A stretch of DNA of 45,688 bases from Bacteroidota bacterium. Its GTDB lineage: Bacteria > Bacteroidota > Rhodothermia > Rhodothermales > Bin80. The translations under genes and the position numbers were made by a program. The stretch is taken from contig JAPPNA010000182.1 of NCBI GenBank assembly GCA_028873925.1, positions 1 through 45,688 on the forward strand. The letters run 5' to 3'. Numbering within the stretch: the stretch's first letter is position 1; each line of letters begins with the position of its first letter. The notes beneath the pieces were generated by a model that saw only the letters and a list, made by a program, of their open reading frames with translations, was not told where the DNA came from and did not search any database. This document shows, one piece after another, positions 28,346 through 37,718 of the stretch.

Positions 28346-30502
28346 ATGACACGTTCAATTTGGAGTATTGGGGTATGGGCCGTATTGGGTCTTGTCGGGC
28401 CCGGTGCTGCGTACGCGCAGGAGGCCCGCTATGTGGTGATGAATCTTGCGGGGCATCCGGACGATGAGGATGGTGCCACGATGCACTACTACCGCCACGC
28501 GCGGGATGTTGAGGTGCACAGCGTCATCTTCACACGCGGCGAAGGCGGTCAGAACGAAATCGGTCCGGAACTCTATGAGGCTCTGGGAGCCATCCGAACC
28601 CGGGAGACGGAGGACGCGGCCCGCCGCTTGGGTACGCAGGTGCACTATCTCAATTTCTACGACTTTGGCTTTTCCAAGGAAGCCGACGAAACCTTTGATG
28701 TCTGGGGCGGTCGCGACCATGTGACCGCCACCCTGGTGGAGCTGATTCGGAGCATCAAGCCTGATGTGATCTTTACCAACCACGATACGGTCACAGTTGG
28801 CCCGTCCAGACAGCACGGACATCATCAGGCCGTAGGGCTGGCAGCCTGGGATGCGTTTGAGCGTGCTGCTGATCCGGAATACCATCCCGATCAGCTGTCT
28901 CGTGAGGGCGTTGATCTCTGGCAGCCTAAGCGCCTCTTCCAGCGGTATTGGTCCCGATCTGACACGTTTGATGCGGTTGTGCCGATCGGAGAGCTAAAGT
29001 CTGCCGAGGGCATTTCCTATGCGCAGGCCGCAGCCGAAGCCCTGCATTTTCACGCCTCCCAGGGCATGGGTCAGTTCGCGGTGCGACTTGCCCGTCGCGA
29101 TACATACTATTTCCATCTGCTGCGTGGGGTGGGCGTTCCAACCAGTGGCGATTTGCTGGCCGGGTTGACACCGGAGAAGCGTCCGACTCCGACATTGGAC
29201 TATCTGATAGATTCGGGCCGCATCGCGCCAGGCTCTCGGCCGCAGGTGGACGATCGCCTGGCCGTACCGGGGCAGAGCGTTACCTTGACCTGGCCGGCCG
29301 TTGCCGTAGATGGAGCCTCAGTTCGCTTATCGGGGATCATTGATACGACCATCGTGCTTTCAAGTCTGGGACCAACCTCGATCAACCTGGGGATCCCGCT
29401 CGATGCCACACCGACCCGCCCGGCGAAAGTGTACCAGTACAGACGAACGCTAAGCAGCCCACCCTTGCGGTATGCGGTTCTGTCTGGAGGCACACTTCTT
29501 TCCGCCGGGTATGTTGATCTTGAGGTGGCCCCTCCGGTACACATTGAACCCGTGACCGAGACCCTTCGGCTCAGGTCTGGACAAAATGTGCTGCGCGTTA
29601 CGGGTAAGGCCTACGACAGCGGACTTGATTCCATTGGCGTGAGCATTTCGGTGGAAGCCGGTGAGACGACCAGTAAATCGGCGAAACTTGTGCACACTCG
29701 TGTTTCTGTGGACGATCTGGCCGCTGGGGCGAGCCTGCCCATCACCATGCCTGTCAACGCTCCCATGGGCAATTACGATATCCGCATCGCGATCAACGAG
29801 GATCGGGCTCCGCTTGAATTTATAGTGCAGGGCAGGCTTTTTGAAGCGGAAGCGGCACCGAACCTGTCCGTAGGTGTCGTCACCAGTTATGACGACACGC
29901 TTCCGACTACCTTGGACGATCTTGGCGTGGACTATGTCATGCTGGACAGCACCGCACTCGCCAGAGGTGCCTTTGAAGGTCTGCATACCATCGTACTGGA
30001 CATCCGGGCCTACCTGATCCGCAGCGACCTGCGGCACTACAATGATAATCTGCTCATGTGGGTAGAGGCCGGAGGCCACCTCGTGGTAAACTATCACAAG
30101 ACGATGGAATGGAATCCTCGAGAAGGTCGGCCTTCTTGGGCACCGTACCCGATTGAGCTGGGGCGTGATCGGGTGACACGCGAAACAGCGCCAGTTTCCG
30201 TCAGGCACCCGACGTTCATGAATTACCCCAATCAAATCAGCTCTGAAGCCTGGGATGGCTGGGTGCAGGAGCGCGGGCTGTATTTTCCGGCCCGATGGGA
30301 CGATTCGTATGAGGAGATCTTCTGCATGAACGATCCTGGCGAAGCCGAACACTGCGGCTCCACGCTTTTAGCACAGTACGGCAACGGAACCTATCTCTAT
30401 ACGGCCCTTGTGTGGTATCGGCAGTTGAAGGCCAATCACCCCGGTGCCTACCGACTGTTCGCCAACATGATCAGCCTGCCGCTGAATCCCGCCGCGCATT
30501 AG
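28346..30502 (+). CDS. Secreted PIG-L family deacetylase
   Basis: A 718-residue exported protein. A signal peptide spans about 1-24 (ending GAAYA). The zinc motif AGHPDDED at 36-42 is the hallmark of PIG-L/LmbE-type N-acetyl-sugar deacetylases. The TRGEGGQNE loop, AIRTRETEDAARRLG and the later His pair in HGHHQAVGLAAWDAF also fit. The catalytic domain is about 25-270. The rest has beta-sandwich-like segments and, from about 500, a block with a ThuA/GATase-like look (NLSVGVVTSYDDTLPTTL, VEAGGHLVVNYH). The start is the ATG at 28346; a TTG at 28337 is less likely. Likely substrate: an N-acetylated sugar or glycan outside the cytoplasm. Confidence 0.9.
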   Translation: MTRSIWSIGVWAVLGLVGPGAAYAQEARYVVMNLAGHPDDEDGATMHYYRHARDVEVHSVIFTRGEGGQNEIGPELYEALGAIRTRETEDAARRLGTQVHYLNFYDFGFSKEADETFDVWGGRDHVTATLVELIRSIKPDVIFTNHDTVTVGPSRQHGHHQAVGLAAWDAFERAADPEYHPDQLSREGVDLWQPKRLFQRYWSRSDTFDAVVPIGELKSAEGISYAQAAAEALHFHASQGMGQFAVRLARRDTYYFHLLRGVGVPTSGDLLAGLTPEKRPTPTLDYLIDSGRIAPGSRPQVDDRLAVPGQSVTLTWPAVAVDGASVRLSGIIDTTIVLSSLGPTSINLGIPLDATPTRPAKVYQYRRTLSSPPLRYAVLSGGTLLSAGYVDLEVAPPVHIEPVTETLRLRSGQNVLRVTGKAYDSGLDSIGVSISVEAGETTSKSAKLVHTRVSVDDLAAGASLPITMPVNAPMGNYDIRIAINEDRAPLEFIVQGRLFEAEAAPNLSVGVVTSYDDTLPTTLDDLGVDYVMLDSTALARGAFEGLHTIVLDIRAYLIRSDLRHYNDNLLMWVEAGGHLVVNYHKTMEWNPREGRPSWAPYPIELGRDRVTRETAPVSVRHPTFMNYPNQISSEAWDGWVQERGLYFPARWDDSYEEIFCMNDPGEAEHCGSTLLAQYGNGTYLYTALVWYRQLKANHPGAYRLFANMISLPLNPAAH

Positions 30503-30967
30503 CTCCTGCTGATCGCTAACCTTCAGCCCGCCGCAAGCCGCCCGATAGGCCACCGTTGTCATGTTCAGATCACTCGGAAGTCTTCGCCCACACAGGTATT
30601 TCTCCAGTAACGGCGGACTTTCAATTTGGTAGCCGCAGCTGTCAACCATGGGAGTCAGGAATACAGGCAGGGCTGAGCCCACTGTCTGCCGGCACTGCGC
30701 ACACGCGGTCGGCGAGCCCTTGCCTGACATCGGGAGGTGATTGAACTTTGCCTGGGATTGGATGGGCCGGAAAGGAGGTCACCGAATGTGCATAAGTCTC
30801 CTAAATATCTGATCAGCTTTGATCATGAGGAGCTGCGTCAATACCCGGCGGTGCCACTTTAGTCTCCATCAGCCGTGCAGGCCCATTGTCAGTTAACTGC
30901 CATTGACACCATGGCAGAGGAATTCGCAGAGAGAGCTAAAGCGATTCACCTCCACACGATGGCCGGG
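30503..30967. other. Gap with a possible 24-codon open frame
   Basis: No ordinary gene is seen. At 30770-30782 there is GAAAGGAGGTCAC, close to a full Shine-Dalgarno sequence. Six bases on, an ATG (30785) opens a frame of only eight codons, and a GTG (30788) opens one of 24 codons ending at TAG 30860-30862. The product would be a short, partly charged peptide. It may be a leftover of a lost gene start. Confidence 0.25.
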
Positions 30968-31749
30968 CTATGCTGCAAGGTGCCGTTCGATTTTGCGCCG
31001 AAAATCCTCGCCCGATGCCAGCGATGAAATCATCTCCCCTCCAACATCCGAGAGCCTGGCCAGATCCATGCGGGGGATGTCAGACTGATCCTCAAAAACC
31101 AGGTCGAATCAAAGTCCAGACGTAGGCGGTGAAAATAGGCCAGGATAATTGTCGTCAGGCGAGCCTTATCCCTATTGGGGATGCCGTAGAGGAATATCTG
31201 CCCCGTCATGACCGGTCAACAAACAATCTGTCGGATAGGTCTCCACGCTCGGGATATTCTTCAGCAGAGGGTCAGACTGGACCTATTAATCGTCATCCTC
31301 TTGAAAGACCAATTCCTTAGGTCGTCATGGAGCGAAGAGGTGTCTCATGCGTGCGAATGGAGCGTGAGACCGTAAATGCGTGTGATCGCCCTACCGTACC
31401 GGAAAAGGGCCGCCGCCAGTCCATCAACAGGCGTATCCAGATAAACCTCCCCATTCTCCCAGCTCACATTCTCCTCTGCCACGATACGTTCAACGAGCAG
31501 GCCTCTACTGCCAGCAAGAAAGGAGTCGATGTCAGTCTTATAGCTGATCCGCATTATGGTATCTCCTTTGTCAGAAAGCCTCAGCCCGCCAGAAGCCTCC
31601 GACACATAGATCGGGTATCCGTCCCCGTCAGGGAATTCAAAATTGGCGGCCAGCATCAGCTGACCATCGGGCCTGCGCTCCAAACGAGTTGTCGCACAAA
31701 GCTGTTCGCACAGTTGCCGCTGCAAATCGCTTATATCAATGGTCATCAA
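30968..31749 (-). pseudogene. DUF1828/DUF1829 gene, decayed in its second half
   Basis: The first 134 codons (31345-31749) encode a whole DUF1828 domain, with YPIYVSEASGGLRLSDKGD, then IMRISYKTDIDSFLAGSRG and GEVYLDTPVDGLAAALFRYG. The frame then stops early, at HSHA. Further along, the DUF1829 partner domain is still readable in pieces. These are YPTDCLLTGHDG near 31220, GQIFLYGIPNRDKARLTTI near 31160, and, after another frame change near 31095, DIPRMDLARLSDVGGEMISS to a stop at 30968. At least three indels are needed. The intact domain pair is usual for this family; its function is unknown. The first half could still make a stable DUF1828 protein. Confidence 0.75.
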
Positions 31750-32212
31750 ACACCTTTAATTGTACGGGGCTCTGATGTAGGCCGATTATCCTGAAGTCCT
31801 GTAACAGGCATGCAAGCGCCCCCTCTGAATCGCGTCGTTTCCTCAGCTTCATGTTCTGATTTCCTGCCAGCAATGATGGTTGCCTCTGTGGCCCGGAGAA
31901 TTTGGGTCTATTCCAAACGTTTCCGCGATGGTGAATCGCTCTATTATGCCGAGCCATTATGAGCTCGGGTCCCTGTGGCGGGATACATAGAATGCCAGAC
32001 GAATAGCTGCTCGCGTCTTCAAGATTCTGGCGCTGAAATACCAAGAATTTGAGTGGACCACCTGTATCGGGAATTCCAATCACTTTGTAGATCGGCTGCT
32101 TGTTCTTCAGGTACAACTGCAGCCTTTGGATCCATTTTGCCCTTAGATTTGTGACCGTTTTGGGCAACCTCCAGAGGCGTTCAATATCGTCGTCCGAGTA
32201 CATGGCGTGCAT
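31736..32212 (-). CDS. DUF6978-like hypothetical protein
   Basis: A 158-residue protein that overlaps the DUF1828 start by 14 bases, so the two are co-translated. YSDDDIERLWRLPKTV, FLVFQRQNLEDASSYSSGIL and RNGAL-like ALACLLQDFRIIG match what I remember of DUF6978 proteins, which often sit directly before DUF1828/DUF1829 genes. There is no signal peptide or membrane segment. The start may be M1 (32212) or M4 (32203). The function is unknown; a toxin-antitoxin or defence role has to be tested. Confidence 0.6.
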   Translation of the reverse strand: MHAMYSDDDIERLWRLPKTVTNLRAKWIQRLQLYLKNKQPIYKVIGIPDTGGPLKFLVFQRQNLEDASSYSSGILCIPPQGPELIMARHNRAIHHRGNVWNRPKFSGPQRQPSLLAGNQNMKLRKRRDSEGALACLLQDFRIIGLHQSPVQLKVFDDH

Positions 32213-32312
32213 TCTGGCTCTTGCTGGCTCCTAGGTCGGTTGGCGCTGCCTGTCCCTAAATGGTGTCTGAACTTAGTCCATCATTGAATGCCTGGCTAAT
32301 TTTCTCTCCAGA

Positions 32313-35300
32313 TTAAGGTTCCATCACTGATGGAGAACTTGGGGGAGCACCAGAACCGGGTGTTAATGCCTGGGTGGGCGGTGTCATGGCGGTTCCCACG
32401 GCGGCCGTGGTAAAGGTGTCGCGACCTCCACCCATTTGAAGATGACCGGCATAGCCGCCCAGTACGTCGGGGAGCGGCCAGGCATCATCCACTATGAGCG
32501 CACGCCATCGGCCCTGCGCCTGCATTTCTCCGGCCACCACAAGTGCAGACGCACGCAGCGCCTCACGCAGGCGTGGAATCCGACCCGGATACACAATGGC
32601 CTGCACCACACCGGTCTCGTCCTCCAGCGTGATAAAGACCACCCCCTTTGCCGTAGGAGGACGCTGACGCATCGTTACGCGACCCGCCACACGCACCATA
32701 CCCTCACTTTCCGCCTGTAATCCGGCAATACTGGACACACATAGGGCATTCAACGTACCGCGCGCCGCAGCTACCGGATGAATATTGCTGCTGCCGGTGC
32801 TTTGCAAATCCCAGCTCAGCTTCTCTGCAGACATCAGCGGCGGAAGATTGGGCAAAAATTCGTCGACACGCTCTCCAAAGAGCCGCGCAGATGCAAGTTT
32901 GCCGGGCTTTCCGTGACGCTGCTCCAGCACCCCGACCGCCCACAACGCATCGCGCCGATCTTCAACCAACACATCCAGCGCACCCGCTACAGCCATGGCC
33001 CGGAACTGATCATGATCCAGCTTTACACGGCAATACAGATCTTCAACCGACAGAAACGGGCCCGCACTCAGGCGCGCCCAAATCACATCCGCCGCCTGCT
33101 CAGCTGATAACTGGCTGATTACGCGCAGCGGACGGCGTATACACAACCGTCCGTCCGCTTGCCGTTCCAACTCATACCGCGCCCCACTGCGCTGCACACA
33201 GGACCGCAACAGCTGCACGCCCCGGCGTCGGGCCTCTTCCTCCAGTGTCAGCAAATCAAACATGCCCGGATGATGCTCAAGCAGCCCGGCAAAGTAGGCC
33301 GCCGGATGATGCGTCTTGAGATAGGCCGAATGATACACCGTGCGGGCAAAGGCCGCCGCGTGACTGCGGCAGAAACCGTACCCGACGTAGCCGGATACCT
33401 GACCGAAAACCTTCTCCGCCACCGGGCGGGGCACCCCCATACCTACGGCTCCCTCCACAAACCGTCCCTGCATTCTGGCCATCTCCTGCGGATCACGGTA
33501 CTTGGACATGAGACGCCGGAACACATCGGCTTCCTCCAAGGACATGCCGGCAAACTGGTGTGCGATTTCCAGGATCTGTTCCTGGAATAACACCACACCA
33601 TGGGTGTCCTTCAAGATGGGTTCCAGAATAGGATGATCGTAGGTGACCGGCTCCTCACCGCGTCGGCGCCGAATAAACGGATGTACCATTCCGGACTGCA
33701 GCGGGCCGGGCCGGAATATCGCCACCTGGGTGACCAGATCCTGAAAGCACTCAGGCTGGTGACTGGCCACAAGATGCATCTGCCCCATGGATTCAATCTG
33801 AAACAGCCCCAGGTTATCCCCTGTGCGAATAGCGGCATACGTCTCCGGATCGTCCATAGGCAGTTCGTCAAGCCAGTGACTGTCTCCAATCGCCTCATTG
33901 CTCTCATGGGCGGCCACCAGGCGGGCAGCCCGGTCAATGGTGGCCAGCATCCGCAAACCCAGCACATCAAACTTGACCAGCCCCAACGCCTCCACATCAT
34001 CCTTGTCAAACTGTACCATGCGCACACCATTGGCGGAGGTCTGCACCGGTGAGAACTGCCACAGCGGCGTGCGGGACAGAATCATGCCTCCATTGTGTAA
34101 CCCCAAATGTCGCGGAGCCTTGTCCAGGGCCGCAACGCTTTGCAGCAGTGCCTCCAGCATGGGCGAACTGCCGGCGGCAGCCACCAGATCATCCCGGAAT
34201 TCCTCAATCCCCGCGGTACTGCGTCGGCGCGGCACGGACTTGGAAAGGCGGCTGAGCTCGGAAGCGGGCCAGCCCAGTGCTTTGGCGACATCCCGGACAG
34301 CCAGCCTGAGCCCGTAGTGAATCACTGTAGCCGTCATGGCCGTGTGCTCGCTGCCAAAGCGCTGCTCAATCCAGGCAATGACCTCCTCCCGGCGTTCCGA
34401 GTCAAAATCCACATCAATATCCGGTGTCCCTGAACGGCCCCGATGCAGAAAGCGCTCAAACAGAAGATTCTGTTTCAGCGGACAGACCGCGGTAATGCTC
34501 AGCAGATGAGCCACAATGGAATTGGCGGCCGATCCGCGGCCAGCGCACCGGATGCCCCTGCGTCTTGATTCGGCCATGATTTCGTGGATAACCAGGAAGT
34601 AGTCATCCAGCTTCAGGTCACAGATAATCGCCAGCTCATGCTCCATCTGGGCCCGCGCCCGCTCAGCTCCGCGATAGCGGCGCATGAGGCCTTCCTCACA
34701 AAGGCTCCGCAGCAGCACATGGGCTGTTTCGTCATCCTGCAGATGCGGAGCCGGCGGAATCAAATGTCCCGGCAGCAGGTCCACATTACAGGCATCGGCG
34801 ATTTCAGCTGTCCGGTCAAAGGCTTTGGGGTACGGCAGCAGACGGCACAGCGCAGCGGGCGACCGCAGGTAGGCTTCCGCGTTGGCCGGACGCGCCGGGT
34901 TGTGCTCAAAAACGGTGCATCCCAAACGTATGCAGGTCAGCAGGTCATAACGTGCGTAATCTTCAGGGCGGGCATATCGGACATCACCTCCGACGACCAT
35001 CTCAACAGCACAGGCTTTGGCCAGTGCGATCAGAAAGCGGAGGCAGACGCTGTCTTCTTCATGCAGATGATGCCACAGCTCAACAGAAAGACGCTGCCCA
35101 AACAGGGCTTTCAGGCGCTCCAGCAGCGGACGTGCGGTATTGTTTTTCAGGTTTGCAGCCAGCAGCCCCCGGCGGCCGCCGGTGAGACAGAACAGATTCC
35201 GCACCTCTTCCAGATCGTCCAGCACAAGGGGCCTTTGACTGCTCAGGGTGAGCAGATGGCACAGCTCACCGTACCCGTCCCGATTCTCACAAAGCAGAAC

Positions 35301-35522
35301 CAGCCGACCGCCTTCAACCGAAACCTCTGCGCCATAGATGGGCTTGAGGCCTGCGATATCACAGGCCTGCGCAAAACGGACCGCCCCCATAACCCCCTGC
35401 ACATCGGTAAGCGCCAAAGCCTTCAGGCCCAGCTGCACAGCCTGTTTGACCAGCATGGCCGGTGATGATCCCCCAGCCAGCAGCGAGTACCAGGATCGTG
35501 TATGGAGATAGGCAAAAGACAT
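32313..35522 (-). CDS. dnaE2: Error-prone DNA polymerase III alpha subunit
   Basis: A 1069-residue C-family polymerase used in damage-induced translesion synthesis. It begins with a PHP domain (HTRSWYSLLAGG, LALTDVQGVMGAVRFA). The catalytic aspartates are in GTPDIDVDFDSERREEV, with GRGSAANSIVAHLL before it. The finger and tau-binding regions follow, then helix-hairpin-helix and an OB-fold near the C-terminus (VRVAGRVTMRQRPPTAKG, FITLEDETGVVQAIVYP). Length and order fit DnaE2 rather than DnaE1 (about 1160). The start is the ATG at 35520-35522, 15 codons inside the open frame. Only one base separates it from the stop of imuB (TAAAATG). Confidence 0.95.
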   Translation of the reverse strand: MSFAYLHTRSWYSLLAGGSSPAMLVKQAVQLGLKALALTDVQGVMGAVRFAQACDIAGLKPIYGAEVSVEGGRLVLLCENRDGYGELCHLLTLSSQRPLVLDDLEEVRNLFCLTGGRRGLLAANLKNNTARPLLERLKALFGQRLSVELWHHLHEEDSVCLRFLIALAKACAVEMVVGGDVRYARPEDYARYDLLTCIRLGCTVFEHNPARPANAEAYLRSPAALCRLLPYPKAFDRTAEIADACNVDLLPGHLIPPAPHLQDDETAHVLLRSLCEEGLMRRYRGAERARAQMEHELAIICDLKLDDYFLVIHEIMAESRRRGIRCAGRGSAANSIVAHLLSITAVCPLKQNLLFERFLHRGRSGTPDIDVDFDSERREEVIAWIEQRFGSEHTAMTATVIHYGLRLAVRDVAKALGWPASELSRLSKSVPRRRSTAGIEEFRDDLVAAAGSSPMLEALLQSVAALDKAPRHLGLHNGGMILSRTPLWQFSPVQTSANGVRMVQFDKDDVEALGLVKFDVLGLRMLATIDRAARLVAAHESNEAIGDSHWLDELPMDDPETYAAIRTGDNLGLFQIESMGQMHLVASHQPECFQDLVTQVAIFRPGPLQSGMVHPFIRRRRGEEPVTYDHPILEPILKDTHGVVLFQEQILEIAHQFAGMSLEEADVFRRLMSKYRDPQEMARMQGRFVEGAVGMGVPRPVAEKVFGQVSGYVGYGFCRSHAAAFARTVYHSAYLKTHHPAAYFAGLLEHHPGMFDLLTLEEEARRRGVQLLRSCVQRSGARYELERQADGRLCIRRPLRVISQLSAEQAADVIWARLSAGPFLSVEDLYCRVKLDHDQFRAMAVAGALDVLVEDRRDALWAVGVLEQRHGKPGKLASARLFGERVDEFLPNLPPLMSAEKLSWDLQSTGSSNIHPVAAARGTLNALCVSSIAGLQAESEGMVRVAGRVTMRQRPPTAKGVVFITLEDETGVVQAIVYPGRIPRLREALRASALVVAGEMQAQGRWRALIVDDAWPLPDVLGGYAGHLQMGGGRDTFTTAAVGTAMTPPTQALTPGSGAPPSSPSVMEP

Positions 35523-35523
35523 T

Positions 35524-36684
35524 TTATGCCTGCTGCCGCAGGGGTACCACCGCCAGGCGGTCCTCAACGAAGATTGATTCCTTGCGCTGCACCTGCAGGA
35601 TGGTTTGCGGCCCGTAGCGCTGCTGAAGCAATCCCACCGCCCTCGTAAGCTCGGGTGCCTCCCTGGGGCTGGTAAACAGGCGCTGCTGTATACCGGCCCG
35701 CGTAATGAGCATGCCAGCTACAAGTTGCAGCGAAAGCACATCCGCCGCCGCGAGCCGGGCGGACAGCTGATCGTACAGATTCAGGGCGCATCGACACAGA
35801 TCCGATACCGAATACAGACCGCGGCGGGATAGGTAACGATCCTTTGCCATCCCCCGGCCGGGAATAAAGGCCTGCAGTGTCAGCGCCAGCGCGGACTGAT
35901 GTTCAAGCGCACCGGCCAGATGTTCGGCCAGACGCAGCACCACGCGCCGGATCCAGGGCTGCGCCAACGACGAGGGCGCGTCAAATTCATGTGATGTGTG
36001 CAGGGTTTGCGGAAAGGTGTAGCAGGGCACAGTCGGCTGACGGCCCGGCCGTACCAGTTGATCAATCCGGCCGCCAAGATCCACTCCGAACTGATTGTGC
36101 AGATGCTTGCGGCTGAGCCGCTGCTTGACGACCCCCAGATCATGCAGCCCGAAAAGATGCAGCCGCTCCGCCGCCTCCGGTCCGGCCGGCCCCAGCGGCC
36201 CTGTCGGATCCGCCAATACATCCACCGGAGTGCTGCTGAGAAATGCCCCGCCGTTACAGACACGGAGAAGCATCCCGCCTGCCGCACCACACAGGGACAG
36301 ATGGGCCCATTCACTGGCTGCCGCCGCCCCGCCCCGCAGGCAGGGCTGACTGCAGATAAACTGTGCCAGCGGATCCATATCCGGCTTCTGGATCAAAAAG
36401 CACCCGGTGCGCAGGGGCATCAGGCGTGGACTGAAGTAGAAAAGCTGGTGGGCAAGCCGGGTATGGGCGGACTGTTCCCGGACCCGGTCACGCGGCAGAA
36501 AGGTAACTCCCTCATACAACCTCCGGGCCCGTTTCAGCGGCATATCAGGCTGCCAGTCTGGCAGCATGGTGGTGGCCTCTACAGCACGTCCGTTTTCATG
36601 AACGATGACCGGGCCGGAGATCTGGCCCTTCTGCTGCACGATATGTGCGGCCATCCGGGGCCAATCGACCATCGCAAAAAACAT
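35524..36684 (-). CDS. imuB: ImuB-like Y-family polymerase homologue
   Basis: A 386-residue protein that starts MFFAMVDWPRMAAH, the usual ImuB opening. Catalytically active Y-family polymerases have a conserved Asp pair near here. Here the corresponding acids are not in place, so it is probably inactive and serves as a clamp-binding adaptor for DnaE2. A little-finger-like segment is in the middle (QPWIRRVVLRLAEHL). It is shorter than many ImuB proteins (about 450-550). It is the first gene before dnaE2; ImuA is not in the window. Confidence 0.8.
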   Translation of the reverse strand: MFFAMVDWPRMAAHIVQQKGQISGPVIVHENGRAVEATTMLPDWQPDMPLKRARRLYEGVTFLPRDRVREQSAHTRLAHQLFYFSPRLMPLRTGCFLIQKPDMDPLAQFICSQPCLRGGAAAASEWAHLSLCGAAGGMLLRVCNGGAFLSSTPVDVLADPTGPLGPAGPEAAERLHLFGLHDLGVVKQRLSRKHLHNQFGVDLGGRIDQLVRPGRQPTVPCYTFPQTLHTSHEFDAPSSLAQPWIRRVVLRLAEHLAGALEHQSALALTLQAFIPGRGMAKDRYLSRRGLYSVSDLCRCALNLYDQLSARLAAADVLSLQLVAGMLITRAGIQQRLFTSPREAPELTRAVGLLQQRYGPQTILQVQRKESIFVEDRLAVVPLRQQA

Positions 36685-36841
36685 TGTGAGCCGTGCCGGT
36701 GAATGATGCCCATATTAACCCGTACACGGCCGGGGGCTGCCGGGGGATTTGACAAGGTTTGAACAAAACTGCCTCTGGCAAAAAAGGCTGTCCGCGTGGG
36801 TCCGGCGGCAGGATGGCGCACCTGGGGGAGGAGGCGATTTT

Positions 36842-37111
36842 TCAGTCTTGCACGCCCAGCAGCTGCCATACATTGCCGGCTCTGTTCCGGCAGCAAAGCA
36901 GATAGACACCGCCTTTGACCACCACCTCGTAGTAGGTATGCTGTACCTCGTCGGCCCACCAGGCGGTCTGCACCATCCACACGCGCAGAATGCGCTCAAT
37001 CATGTAGGTTTTTCGCTGCACTCGCCGGAAAGCCACCGGGCGCTTACCGGAGCAGTGCACCTCCACGGCTTCCCGGACATTCTTCATGGGCTTACAGAGC
37101 CTTTTCACCAT
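36842..37111 (-). CDS. DUF6504-like small protein
   Basis: An 89-residue protein whose C-terminal half, PVAFRRVQRKTYMIERIL and then WWADEVQHTYYEVVV, GGVYLLC, GNVWQLLGVQD, resembles DUF6504, a small domain often found near or fused to ImuB/DnaE2. The start ATG at 37109-37111 (MVKRLCKP) was chosen; other starts (37087, 37168) are possible. The frame continues upstream across the tRNA gene, which cannot be coding. It lies 157 bases before imuB, in the same direction, and is probably part of the same damage-response set. Confidence 0.65.
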   Translation of the reverse strand: MVKRLCKPMKNVREAVEVHCSGKRPVAFRRVQRKTYMIERILRVWMVQTAWWADEVQHTYYEVVVKGGVYLLCCRNRAGNVWQLLGVQD

Positions 37112-37252
37112 ATTACGCACAAATGATAATCGGGTTGTTGGAGATGCCTCATATATTGTGTGGAACATGAGAGGCAACACATACGGGCGGCGGGCCACTC
37201 CATGCCGCATCCACCGGAACCGAGTGCCGGATGAATAGTGCAATCGGGCCGC

Positions 37253-37328
37253 GCCAACGTAGCTCAGTTGGTAGAGCAGCTCACTCGTAATGAGCAGGTC
37301 GCCGGTTCGAGTCCGGCCGTTGGCTCCA
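37253..37328 (+). tRNA. tRNA-Thr (anticodon CGT)
   Basis: A full cloverleaf reads: acceptor GCCAACG/CGTTGGC, D arm GCTC...GAGC, anticodon stem GCTCA/TGAGC around loop CTCGTAA with CGT as anticodon, T arm GCCGG-TTCGAGT-CCGGC. The discriminator is T and CCA is encoded at 37326-37328. It reads ACG codons. Confidence 0.95.
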
Positions 37329-37488
37329 GGTGCGTCTGGAAAAATTCGGAAGTTGTGCAAACGTTTTCTGGAATTCGTATTATCATGTGTGAGAGCCGCA
37401 CGGTTTTTGGCCCAGGCACGCGATCGTCGCAAGATCTCCAGGGCTTGAGACAAGGTTGCGGATTAGCAAATAGCATCCACATTCTGAC

Positions 37489-37695
37489 ATGACACCTGCG
37501 GCAAAACTCAAACAGGCTCAGAACCACCTGTCCATTGCGCTGGCTCATTTGAAGCTTGCGCAGAATGGTCTGGTCAGTGCGGGCAACAAAGGCAAAGCTG
37601 TCAATGTCAGGCGTGCCATTCGTGCGCGCGACCTGATAAATACGGCCGTGGAAAAAGCGTCGGCGGGCCGGGACATTCTAGCGGGCAATTCCTGA
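37489..37695 (+). CDS. Small helical hypothetical protein
   Basis: A 68-residue Ala/Lys-rich protein starting MTPAAKLKQAQNHLSIALAH; it would form two helices. No family is recognised. It lies between the tRNA and the convergent YCII gene, 23 bases away. Codon use and amino acid pattern look like coding, and the opposite strand is not open across it. Confidence 0.5.
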   Translation: MTPAAKLKQAQNHLSIALAHLKLAQNGLVSAGNKGKAVNVRRAIRARDLINTAVEKASAGRDILAGNS

Positions 37696-37718
37696 ATTAG
37701 CCGCGCCCGGCCCCGTGA

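Noticed and set aside
30368-30730. A 120-codon minus-strand frame with several Cys
   Set aside because: It overlaps the end of the PIG-L gene by 135 bases, and no family or ribosome site supports it.
36685-36841. A possible SOS (LexA) box before imuB
   Set aside because: I could not find a clean CTG-N10-CAG or GAAC-N4-GTTC palindrome, so I do not claim one.
37238-37492. An 84-codon plus-strand frame starting before the tRNA
   Set aside because: Its start is a translation of the tRNA-Thr itself (ANVAQLVEQLTRNEQ type), a well-known artefact.
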